Assembly: GCA_047600765.1 (NCBI GenBank)
Contig: JASGKF010000001.1
Location: 372,001-436,000, forward strand
Direction of reading: 5' to 3'
Length of the DNA stretch: 64,000 nucleotides
DNA from: Viridibacterium sp047600765
GTDB lineage: Bacteria; Pseudomonadota; Gammaproteobacteria; Burkholderiales; Rhodocyclaceae
Position 1 is the first letter of the stretch. Each line of letters begins with the position of its first letter. Below the pieces are notes generated by a model that did no database searches, had not been told where the DNA came from, and was given only the letters and a program-made list of their open reading frames with translations. The translations under genes and the position numbers were made by a program. Below, one piece after another: positions 34,411 through 41,681 of the stretch.

Positions 34411-34806
34411 TTAACGCTTCGAGAACTGCTTGCGACGACGTGCGCCGTGCAGACCGACCTTCTTACGTTCGACTTCACGTGCATCACGCGTCACGAAACC
34501 GGCCTTCTTCAGCGACGACTTCAGTGCTGCGTCGAAGTCGATCAGGGCACGGGTGATACCGTGGCGCACGGCACCGGCCTGACCCGATTCGCCACCACCG
34601 GTAACGTTGACCATGATGTCGAAACGATCGACGTTCTGGGTCAGCTCCAGCGGTTGGCGCACGATCATGCGGCCAGTTTCACGCGAGAAGAATTGGTCCA
34701 GCGGCTTGCCGTTCACAACGATCTTGCCAGAACCAGCCTTGATGAAAACACGGGCGATCGCAGTTTTGCGACGACCAGTACCGTAGTTGTATTGTCCGAC
34801 GGGCAT
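34411..34806 (-). CDS. rpsI: 30S ribosomal protein S9
   Basis: 131 residues from ATG 34806. The adjacent ATG 34809 is less likely because AGGAG is only 3 nt before it but 6 nt before 34806. S9 signatures are NYGTGRRKTAIARVFIKAGSG, DIMVNVTGGGESGQAGAVRH and the basic C-terminus GLHGARRRKQFSKR, whose tail reaches the P-site tRNA. It follows rplM by 14 bp in the conserved operon. Confidence 0.98.
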   Translation of the reverse strand: MPVGQYNYGTGRRKTAIARVFIKAGSGKIVVNGKPLDQFFSRETGRMIVRQPLELTQNVDRFDIMVNVTGGGESGQAGAVRHGITRALIDFDAALKSSLKKAGFVTRDAREVERKKVGLHGARRRKQFSKR

Positions 34807-34820
34807 CATGCGCTCCTGGT

Positions 34821-35249
34821 TCAGATTTCGAGAGTTTTGGGCTGTTGTGCAGCGTGCGGATGTTGGCCGCCGGCGTAGCACTTGAGCTTCTTGAGCATGG
34901 CGTAGCCCAGCGGGCCCTTCGGCAGCATGCCCTTCACAGCCTTCTCGAGCACGCGCTCGGGATGACGCTGTTGCAGCTTCGTGAAGTTCGTTTCGTAGAT
35001 ACCGCCCGGGTAACCCGAGTGACGGTAGTACTTCTTGTCCAGAGCCTTGTTGCCCGTCACGCGCAGCTTGTCGACGTTCACGACGATGATGAAATCACCG
35101 GTATCAACGTGCGGCGTGAAGATTGGCTTGTGCTTGCCACGCAGGCGGCGAGCAATTTCGCTGGCCAGGCGGCCCAGCACTTTGTCATTTGCATCCACCA
35201 CGTACCAGTCATGTACGACTTCGTGGGGCTTTGCGGAAAACGTACCCAT
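34821..35249 (-). CDS. rplM: 50S ribosomal protein L13
   Basis: 142 residues from ATG 35249, the standard length; the preceding ATG 35252 has poorer spacing to AAGGAA. Signatures are TFSAKPHEV, WYVVDANDKVLGRLASEIA, RGKHKPIFTPHVDTGDFIIVVN and AVKGMLPKGPLGYAMLKKLK. L13 is an early 23S rRNA binder. It is the first gene of rplM-rpsI, with a promoter about 110 bp upstream. Confidence 0.98.
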   Translation of the reverse strand: MGTFSAKPHEVVHDWYVVDANDKVLGRLASEIARRLRGKHKPIFTPHVDTGDFIIVVNVDKLRVTGNKALDKKYYRHSGYPGGIYETNFTKLQQRHPERVLEKAVKGMLPKGPLGYAMLKKLKCYAGGQHPHAAQQPKTLEI

Positions 35250-35357
35250 CATGAAATTCCTTGAGATTGAGTTTCTTGGAAACCTTGTTGTTGTCGCTTC
35301 GCCCAGCACGAACCGGATGAAGCAAAGCTACACCCCCTGCAAAGCAGAGAGCCCGCG

Positions 35358-35387
35358 ATTATGGATGAGAAATTACAGCCCGGTCAA
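35358..35387 (-). promoter_or_regulatory. Sigma-70 promoter of rplM-rpsI
   Basis: On the minus strand TTGACC (35382-35387) and CATAAT (35358-35363) are 18 bp apart. Transcription would start near 35351 and leave a leader of about 100 nt, room for autoregulation of the L13 operon. Confidence 0.65.
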
Positions 35388-35848
35388 GACCTTGCACTGC
35401 CTGGAGAATGGCCGGAGGAGAACGATACGTTTCCAGCAGGCAAAAAAAACGCAGCTCGGTTGGAGCTGCGCCAAGTCCACACCAAAGGAGGAGGGTGGAG
35501 GAGACACCGGGAAGATTCCTGCTAACAAACAGTTCAGCAAGAACCTGTGTACGGTTTGCATTATGCGAATCGGGCTTGTGCGGCGCAAGGACTATTTGCG
35601 GCAGCGCACTCAATTCTTTCTATGCCAGCATCAACGTCGCTTATGCAACAAATCAATGCTAACTATTTCACTACAAAGGCCATTTTCCTGACGCCGCGCA
35701 CCTGTTTTGCGCAGCGCAATTTCAGTGCGCCCCAAAAACGAGTCAAAATTGCTGCGATGCACACAAACGCAGTTTGTTGATTAAATTGAATTTGTTGAAT
35801 TTCGCACAACAAAACTCAGCCCCGGAGGCACCGAGGAAGTACAAAATG
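35388..35848. other. Intergenic stretch with no recognised gene
   Basis: About 460 bp between the rplM promoter and the tRNA terminator. Short open frames have no family features. There is a GGAGG-rich patch (around 35487-35505), and base composition becomes more AT-rich between about 35600 and 35800. I see no tRNA, clear hairpin terminator or coding signal within it. A small RNA cannot be excluded. Confidence 0.4.
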
Positions 35849-35872
35849 AAAATGCCCCTTGCGGGGCATTTT
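35849..35872 (-). terminator. Rho-independent terminator of the tRNA operon
   Basis: Stem AAAATGCCCC/GGGGCATTTT with loop TTGC begins 6 bp after tRNA-Asp on the minus strand and is followed by T-rich sequence. Confidence 0.88.
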
Positions 35873-35877
35873 CGGTT

Positions 35878-35954
35878 TGGCGGAGTGGACGGGACTCGAA
35901 CCCGCGACCCCCGGCGTGACAGGCCGGTATTCTAACCGACTGAACTACCACTCC
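35878..35954 (-). tRNA. tRNA-Asp (GTC)
   Basis: 77 nt with encoded CCA. Acceptor stem GGAGTGG/CCACTCC, anticodon loop CTGTCAC (GTC), T-loop GGTTCGAGTCC. It is the last gene of the Ala-Glu-Asp operon. Confidence 0.97.
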
Positions 35955-36033
35955 ACGCAACCAGCCTTTTTCAAGGCCAGCTGCTTTGCACTACAACTTG
36001 TCGGGTCGGTTAAAACCGACAAGCCATTAAAAC

Positions 36034-36109
36034 TGGCGTCCCCACGGGGATTCGAACCCCGGTACTTACCGTGAAAGGGTAATGTCCTAGGCCTCTAGAC
36101 GATGGGGAC
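36034..36109 (-). tRNA. tRNA-Glu (TTC)
   Basis: 76 nt with encoded CCA. Acceptor stem GTCCCCA/TGGGGAC, anticodon loop CTTTCAC (TTC) and T-arm GGGGTTCGAATCCCC. It is the middle gene of the tRNA operon. Confidence 0.97.
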
Positions 36110-36167
36110 AGAGGCAAATCTTTACTGCTTTTTTACTACTCACTTCGTTCAGCCGACCACCATTTTT

Positions 36168-36243
<76 letters not shown>

Positions 36244-36260
36244 GCGAACGAAGAAGCAGA

Positions 36261-36289
36261 ATTATAGGCACGTCACTGCAGTGCGTCAA
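36261..36289 (-). promoter_or_regulatory. Sigma-70 promoter of the tRNA operon
   Basis: Minus-strand TTGACG (36284-36289) and a perfect TATAAT (36261-36266) are exactly 17 bp apart, just upstream of tRNA-Ala. Confidence 0.85.
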
Positions 36290-36321
36290 CATCGAATTGA
36301 AGATTTTTTGCAGAAACAGTG

Positions 36322-37743
36322 TCACAACAACTTGCCTGGATTCATGAGATTCAACGGATCGAATGCGCGCTTGATCTGTTGCATCAGCGCGATCTCTACT
36401 AAGTCTTTGTAGTGCTTGAGCTCGCCTCGCTTGAGAATGCCGATGCCATGTTCTGCGGAGATGGATCCATTCAATGACATGACAATATCGTGCACCACGC
36501 GATTGACCTGCCCTGTCTGCGCAACGAACGTGGCGTTGTCGAGCGCATCAGGTTTGGACAAGTTGTAATGAAGATTGCCATCGCCAGCGTGGCCGAAGCA
36601 CACGATGCGCAACCCCGGAAACTGCTGCTGCAGCGCCTTGTCCGCCTGTTCGATGAAAGCCGGAATTGCGCTCACGGGAACAGAAACGTCGTGCTTGATG
36701 CTGATGCCTTCGCGCTTCTGTGCTTCGGATATGTTTTCTCGCAAAGCCCAGAGCGCGTCCACTTGCGCCTCACTGGCTGACACCACGGCGTCCAGCACCT
36801 TGCTCTCATCAAGCAGCGGCGCGAGCGCCGCTTCCAGAGCAGCTTCGAGACCAGCATTCGGTGCGCTGTCGCTCAACTCGACCATAGCAATCCAAGCCGC
36901 GCTCTGTGCCAAAGGATTCCGTGCCCCCGGAATGTGTCGGAGCACCAGGTCCAATGCGGGTTTTGCGATCAATTCGAAAGCAGTCAGGCGTTCACCGCAG
37001 GCAGTGCGCAGATGACTGAGCAGTTCGATAGCCGTCGCGGGATCCGCAACGGAAAGCCAGGCGACTGAACGGGACTGCGGCAGCGGAAACAATTTGAGGA
37101 CTGCTGCGGTGATGATGCCCAGCGTACCTTCTGCTCCAATGAACAGTTGCTTGAGGTCGTAACCAGTATTGTCTTTGCGCAGGCCGCGCAACCCATTCCA
37201 GATCTGTCCATCGGGCAAGACCACTTCCAGCCCTAATGTCAGCTCGCGCATGTTGCCGTAACGCAGAACATGCACGCCGCCCGCGTTGGTCGCGAGATTG
37301 CCACCAATCTGGCAGCTACCCTCCGACGCCAACGAAAGTGGGAACAGGCGTTGCTGTGCCGCCGCCGCAGCCTGCACGGCAGCAAGCGTGCAACCTGCTT
37401 CTGCGACCAAGGTGTTGTTATGCGCATCAACAGCGCGAACGCGATTAAGGCGCGACAGGCTGATAACAACTTCCTGCCCACCCTGCCCCGGCACACTGCC
37501 GCCCACCAGGCCGGTATTGCCACCTTGCGGCACCATTGCGGCGCCGGCGTCGTGGCAAACACGCACGACGGCGGCAACCTGATCTGTATCAGCCGGGCGG
37601 ACGACGCACGCCGCCTTGCCGTGATAGCGCCCGCGCCAGTCCTTCACGTAGGGCTCACAGTCGCTATCGGCAGTGAGAACGTATTGCTCGCCGACAACCG
37701 CAGCGAGTCTGGCGATCAGGGCCTGAGTGTCAGCGCCGCTCAC
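36322..37743 (-). CDS. FAD-binding oxidoreductase, GlcD/D-2-hydroxyacid dehydrogenase family
   Basis: 473 residues from GTG 37743, with GAGGTG 7 nt upstream overlapping the rimO stop; an upstream ATG gives a non-family Arg-rich leader. The FAD_binding_4 domain has VPQGGNTGLVGGSVP and GSCQIGGNLATNAGGVHVLRYG. The C-terminal FAD-oxidase domain has CFGHAGDGNLHYN and SISAEHGIGILKRGEL. Relatives oxidise D-lactate, glycolate or D-2-hydroxyglutarate and pass electrons to quinone or cytochrome. No GlcE/GlcF partners are present, so a single-subunit D-2-hydroxyglutarate or D-lactate dehydrogenase is most likely. It is 11 bp downstream of rimO. Confidence 0.88.
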   Translation of the reverse strand: MSGADTQALIARLAAVVGEQYVLTADSDCEPYVKDWRGRYHGKAACVVRPADTDQVAAVVRVCHDAGAAMVPQGGNTGLVGGSVPGQGGQEVVISLSRLNRVRAVDAHNNTLVAEAGCTLAAVQAAAAAQQRLFPLSLASEGSCQIGGNLATNAGGVHVLRYGNMRELTLGLEVVLPDGQIWNGLRGLRKDNTGYDLKQLFIGAEGTLGIITAAVLKLFPLPQSRSVAWLSVADPATAIELLSHLRTACGERLTAFELIAKPALDLVLRHIPGARNPLAQSAAWIAMVELSDSAPNAGLEAALEAALAPLLDESKVLDAVVSASEAQVDALWALRENISEAQKREGISIKHDVSVPVSAIPAFIEQADKALQQQFPGLRIVCFGHAGDGNLHYNLSKPDALDNATFVAQTGQVNRVVHDIVMSLNGSISAEHGIGILKRGELKHYKDLVEIALMQQIKRAFDPLNLMNPGKLL

Positions 37744-37754
37744 GCCAGCCCACC

Positions 37755-39113
37755 TCAGGCCTGCGATGCTTCGTCGGCGTAAATCGGTTCGGCGTAGAGG
37801 TCGTGCACATCGCAATCGGTGACACGTACGCGGTAGAAGCCGCCGACTTCCATCTCCTGCCCGTCAGGAATCATGACGAGGCCATCGATCTCGGGTGCAT
37901 CGCCTTCGCTGCGCGCAATGGCGCCTTCGTCGTCAACGTCATCGACGAGCACGACAATCTCTTTGCCGATCTTGGCCTCGAGGCGACTCGTACTGATGTC
38001 TTCCTGGAACTCCATGAGGCGATGCTTGCGCTCTTCACGCACTTCGTCAGGCACGGCATCAGGCAGGGCATTGGCCGTCGCACCTTCCACTGGCGAGTAG
38101 GCAAAACAGCCAACACGATCAAGCTGCGCTTCGCCAAGGAAGTCGAGCAGCTCGTTGAATTCGTCTTCGGTCTCGCCGGGGAAGCCGGCGATGAAGGTGC
38201 TGCGGATCGTCAGTTCGGGGCAAATCTCGCGCCAGCGCTTGATGCGTGCCAGATTGTTCTCGGAACTGGCCGGGCGCTTCATGAGCTTGAGGATGCGCGG
38301 GCTGGCATGCTGGAACGGCACATCGAGGTACGGCAGGATCTTGCCCTCCGCCATCAGCGGAATCACATCATCGACGCTGGGATAGGGATAGACGTAATGC
38401 AGGCGCACCCAGACATCGAGCTCCGACAGCGCATTGCACAGATCGTAGAGCTTGGTCTTGACCGGTTTGCCATTCACGAAACCGGTGCGGTATTTGACGT
38501 CAACGCCATACGCGCTGGTGTCCTGCGAAATCACCAGCAGCTCCTTGACCCCAGCGTCGACGAGCGACTCCGCTTCGCGCATCACGTCGTGGATCGGGCG
38601 AGAAACGAGATCGCCACGCAGCGAGGGAATGATGCAGAAGGTGCAGCGATGATTGCAGCCTTCGGAAATCTTGAGGTAGGCGAAGTGATCCGGCGTCAGG
38701 CGTACGCCTTGTGGCGGTACCAGATCGGTAAAAGGGTCGTGCGGCTTGGGCAGATGAATGTGCACAGCATCCATGACTTCTTCGGTCGCGTGCGGCCCGG
38801 TTACGGCCAGCACCTTGGGATGCACGCTTTGCACGATGCCCTGCCCTGCCGCGTCCTTCTTTGCACCCAGACAACCGGTCACGATGACCTTGCCGTTCTC
38901 CTTGAGCGCCTCACCAATGGCGTCGAGAGATTCCTCGACTGCTGCATCGATGAAGCCACAGGTGTTCACGACCACGAGGTCGGCGCCTTCGTAGCTGGCC
39001 GATATGTCATAGCCTTCGGAACGCAGGCGGGTCAGGATGTTCTCGGCGTCGGAGGCAGCTTTGGGGCAGCCCAGGGAAACGAAGCCAACGCGGGGAGTCT
39101 CGATCTTGCTCAA
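37755..39113 (-). CDS. rimO: Ribosomal protein S12 methylthiotransferase RimO
   Basis: 452 residues from TTG 39113 (reading MSKIETPRVGFVSLGCPKA); GTG 39122 and ATG 39137 are in-frame alternatives. The N-terminal UPF0004 domain has three conserved Cys (SLGCPKA, NTCGFI, TGCLGA), the radical-SAM cluster is CNHRCTFC with IPSLRGDLVSRP, and a TRAM domain closes the protein. RimO methylthiolates Asp88 of S12 using two [4Fe-4S] clusters. It lies downstream of phaR, separated by two hairpins. Confidence 0.95.
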   Translation of the reverse strand: MSKIETPRVGFVSLGCPKAASDAENILTRLRSEGYDISASYEGADLVVVNTCGFIDAAVEESLDAIGEALKENGKVIVTGCLGAKKDAAGQGIVQSVHPKVLAVTGPHATEEVMDAVHIHLPKPHDPFTDLVPPQGVRLTPDHFAYLKISEGCNHRCTFCIIPSLRGDLVSRPIHDVMREAESLVDAGVKELLVISQDTSAYGVDVKYRTGFVNGKPVKTKLYDLCNALSELDVWVRLHYVYPYPSVDDVIPLMAEGKILPYLDVPFQHASPRILKLMKRPASSENNLARIKRWREICPELTIRSTFIAGFPGETEDEFNELLDFLGEAQLDRVGCFAYSPVEGATANALPDAVPDEVREERKHRLMEFQEDISTSRLEAKIGKEIVVLVDDVDDEGAIARSEGDAPEIDGLVMIPDGQEMEVGGFYRVRVTDCDVHDLYAEPIYADEASQA

Positions 39114-39138
39114 TTGAACCACTCTCTGAAAGTACAAA

Positions 39139-39160
39139 GGCGCTGCAAGCGTGCAGCGCC
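39139..39160. other. Stem-loop before rimO
   Basis: Perfect arms GGCGCTGC/GCAGCGCC with a 6-nt loop lie just upstream of the rimO start. The downstream T content is weak, so it may be an attenuator or leader structure rather than a terminator. Confidence 0.45.
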
Positions 39161-39206
39161 CTGACAGGTATTTTAGCAGGCCGGCGACATCTGCTCAGCA
39201 AGACAA

Positions 39207-39226
39207 ACGGCGCCACGAGGCGCCGT
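39207..39226 (-). terminator. Rho-independent terminator of the pha operon
   Basis: Stem ACGGCGCC/GGCGCCGT with a 4-nt loop, followed on the minus strand by TTTGTCTT, lies 27 bp after phaR. The same stem sequence recurs after the pectate lyase genes. Confidence 0.7.
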
Positions 39227-39252
39227 CGAAGTCTTGCCAGCAGAACCAGGCC

Positions 39253-39807
39253 TTACTTCTCGCCAGGCCCCTTGCTGCCCGGGAACGGAAAGGTCGAGAA
39301 CATGCTGCGCGTCTGGCTCTCGATCTGCTCCTGCATCTGCGTGAACATGCGGCGGCTCTGATCCACGTAGGCCGTCATCATGCTGTTGAGCGCAGGCCCC
39401 TGGAAATTCAGGAACTGCGCCCAGAGGTCCTTGCTCATCGGGTTGTTTTCACCGTAGAGCGACTTGGTCTGCTCCTGCAGCTTGGACTGCATTTCGGTGA
39501 AAGCATTGATGTTGTTTTCGAGGTAACGCCCCATGAAGCCCTGCATGGCGTTGCCGTAGAAGCGGATCATCTGCGAGAGCACATCACTGGAGAACATCGG
39601 CGCACCGCCGCTCTCCTCTTCGAGAATGATCTGCAACAGGATGCTGCGGGTCAGGTCTTCACCCGACTTGGCATCAATAACCTGGAATTCTTCCTGTCCC
39701 AGCACCAGATCGCGAACATCTGCGAGGGTGATGTAACAGCTCGAAGCCGTGTCATACAGCCGACGGTTCGGGTACTTCTTGATGAGTCGCGAGTGATGCT
39801 CCGCCAT
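39253..39807 (-). CDS. phaR: Polyhydroxyalkanoate synthesis repressor PhaR
   Basis: 184 residues from ATG 39807, with GGAGG 5 nt upstream. The N-terminal PHB-accumulation DNA-binding domain (IKKYPNRRLYDTASSCYITL, then VRDLVL and FQVIDAKSGEDLTRSIL) and the regulatory PHB_acc segment (QMIRFYGNAMQGFMGRYLE) are complete. PhaR binds PHB granules and DNA, repressing phasin genes and itself until polymer forms. It follows phaB2, and a TGC-rich inverted repeat lies in the gap upstream. Confidence 0.96.
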   Translation of the reverse strand: MAEHHSRLIKKYPNRRLYDTASSCYITLADVRDLVLGQEEFQVIDAKSGEDLTRSILLQIILEEESGGAPMFSSDVLSQMIRFYGNAMQGFMGRYLENNINAFTEMQSKLQEQTKSLYGENNPMSKDLWAQFLNFQGPALNSMMTAYVDQSRRMFTQMQEQIESQTRSMFSTFPFPGSKGPGEK

Positions 39808-39989
39808 GTCGTCCTCCGGAGTCCTGCTGATTATTGCGATCTGCAATCCGTACTGCGCGTGCTGCTTAGCGTAACACGGGCTGCGTCGTCTTCTGTGGTT
39901 TTGCTGCGAGTATAACAGCGCGAAAACCCGCGCCAAGCAAAGTGAAACGGCCGCCGATGCGGCACTATTTCTCGCTTCGCAACACACTC

Positions 39990-40025
39990 ATGCTGCAGTG
40001 AATGTTGCACCACTCACTGCAGCAT
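39990..40025. promoter_or_regulatory. TGC-rich inverted repeat upstream of phaR
   Basis: Perfect 12-bp arms ATGCTGCAGTGA (39990-40001) and TCACTGCAGCAT (40014-40025) with a 12-nt spacer that itself contains TTGCAC. It lies between the phaB2 stop and phaR, 183 bp before the phaR start. PhaR of Paracoccus is known to bind CTGC-n-GCAG type TGC-rich DNA, so this may be an autoregulatory site. Confidence 0.5.
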
Positions 40026-40035
40026 AGTGCAGCGA

Positions 40036-40776
40036 TCAGCACATGTGCAGGCCGCCGTTGATATTGATTGTTGCGCCAGTGATATAACCGGCCTTGTCGG
40101 AGGCCAGATAGGCGCACAGGTCACCAATTTCCTCGGGCTTGCCGAGGCGGCCAGCGGGGACCTGGGCAACGATCTGCTCGCGCACTTCTTCCTTGATGGC
40201 CATGACCATGTCGGTGCCGATGTAGCCGGGAGCGATGGCGTTGACTGTCACGCCCTTCTTGGCCACTTCCTGCGCCAGCGCCTTGGTCAGGCCCAGAATG
40301 CCCGCCTTGGCGGCGGAGTAGTTGGCCTGGCCGAACTGGCCCTTGACGCCATTGACCGACGAAATGTTGATGACGCGACCGAAGCCACGCTCAGCCATGC
40401 CGGGCAGGATGTGGTGCGTAACGTTAAAGACGGAATCCAGGTTGGTCGCCAGCACGGCGTCCCAATTGCCTTTGTCCATCTTGCGGAACATGCCGTCACG
40501 CGTAATGCCGGCGTTGTTCACGATGCAATCGACAGGGCCCAGCTCGGCTTCGATCTTCTTGACCATGGCGCCGCACTGCTCGTAGTCGGTGACGTCAGCC
40601 TCGCCGATGTGGAATTCGAAACCATCGGCCTTGGTCTTGGCCAGCCACTCGGCAGCAGGCGGGAATGCCGGCAGACAGTTGGCCACCACCGTCCAGCCCT
40701 CGCTAGCCAGGGCCTTGCAGATTGCCGTGCCCAGACCACCCATGCCACCCGTTACCAACGCTACTTTCTTAGCCAT
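40036..40776 (-). CDS. phaB: Acetoacetyl-CoA reductase PhaB (second copy)
   Basis: 246 residues, an SDR enzyme reducing acetoacetyl-CoA to (R)-3-hydroxybutyryl-CoA with NADPH. The nucleotide motif is TGGMGGLGTAI, NNAGITRD follows, and the catalytic Ser-Tyr-Lys are in INISSVNGVKGQFGQANYSAAKAG. The QFGQ(A/T)NYSA stretch is specific to PhaB. It lies 87 bp downstream of another phaB copy, to which it is clearly related but divergent, so the duplication is not recent. No phaA is in the window. Confidence 0.93.
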   Translation of the reverse strand: MAKKVALVTGGMGGLGTAICKALASEGWTVVANCLPAFPPAAEWLAKTKADGFEFHIGEADVTDYEQCGAMVKKIEAELGPVDCIVNNAGITRDGMFRKMDKGNWDAVLATNLDSVFNVTHHILPGMAERGFGRVINISSVNGVKGQFGQANYSAAKAGILGLTKALAQEVAKKGVTVNAIAPGYIGTDMVMAIKEEVREQIVAQVPAGRLGKPEEIGDLCAYLASDKAGYITGATININGGLHMC

Positions 40777-40863
40777 GCTGCACTCTCGCTTTCTGGAACA
40801 ATTTTCCGGCCGCCCAGGGGGAATGCGCGGCCGGACAGGCGTCTCGCTTGTGGCAAGACGCGC

Positions 40864-41604
40864 TCAGTACATGTGCTGCCCCCCGTTGATCGAGATGTTG
40901 GCGCCGGTCAGGAAGGCCGCTTCTTCCGAAGCGAGATAGGCCACCAGACCAGCGATTTCCTCGGGCTTGCCCAGTCGGCTGACGGGGATCTGCGGGAGGA
41001 TCTTCGATTCAAGGATTTCCTGCGGAATGGCGGTCACCATCTTCGTGCCGATGTAGCCCGGCGAGATGGTGTTGACGGTCACGCCATGCTTGGCGACTTC
41101 GAGCGCCAGTGCCTTGGTGAAGCCGTGCATGCCGGCCTTGGCTGCGGAATAGTTGGTCTGGCCGAAAGCGCCCTTCTGACCATTCACGGAAGCAACGTTG
41201 ATGATGCGGCCCCAGCGGCGCTCGACCATGCCGTCCATGACCTGCTTGGTCATGTTGAACACGGAGTCGAGGTTGGTGTGGATCACGGCGTCCCAATCGT
41301 CCTTGCTCATCTTCTTGAAGGTCTTGTCACGCGTGATACCCGCGTTGTTGACCAGCACATCGACCGGGCCCATTTCGGCAATCAGCTGCTCGATACAGGC
41401 ATGAGCCGAATCGAAGTCGGTGACGTCACACTTGTAGCCCTTGAAGCCATAACCGAGGTGATGCATCTTCGTCAGCCACTCATCCGCAGTGGTGTTGCCC
41501 GGCGAGTAGGTCGTGGCCACCTTGTAGCCCAGCGCGGCCAGCTTCATGCAGATTGCCTCGCCCAGACCGCCCATGCCGCCGGTTACCAGTGCATTACGTG
41601 CCAT
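40864..41604 (-). CDS. phaB: Acetoacetyl-CoA reductase PhaB (first copy)
   Basis: 246 residues from ATG 41604. It has TGGMGGLGEAI, NNAGITRDKTF, the catalytic INVASVNGQKGAFGQTNYSAAKAG region and the C-terminal TGANISINGGQHMY, closely matching Cupriavidus-type PhaB. It starts 77 bp after phaC and precedes the second copy. It provides the (R)-3-hydroxybutyryl-CoA monomer to PhaC in the cytosol. Confidence 0.95.
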   Translation of the reverse strand: MARNALVTGGMGGLGEAICMKLAALGYKVATTYSPGNTTADEWLTKMHHLGYGFKGYKCDVTDFDSAHACIEQLIAEMGPVDVLVNNAGITRDKTFKKMSKDDWDAVIHTNLDSVFNMTKQVMDGMVERRWGRIINVASVNGQKGAFGQTNYSAAKAGMHGFTKALALEVAKHGVTVNTISPGYIGTKMVTAIPQEILESKILPQIPVSRLGKPEEIAGLVAYLASEEAAFLTGANISINGGQHMY

Positions 41605-41681
41605 TCGTTGTCTCCAGTTTTTATGCCCGATCAATTGAGTGAGTCATACGCCGGCCGGGCTACCGGCGCATGACAGGGGGT

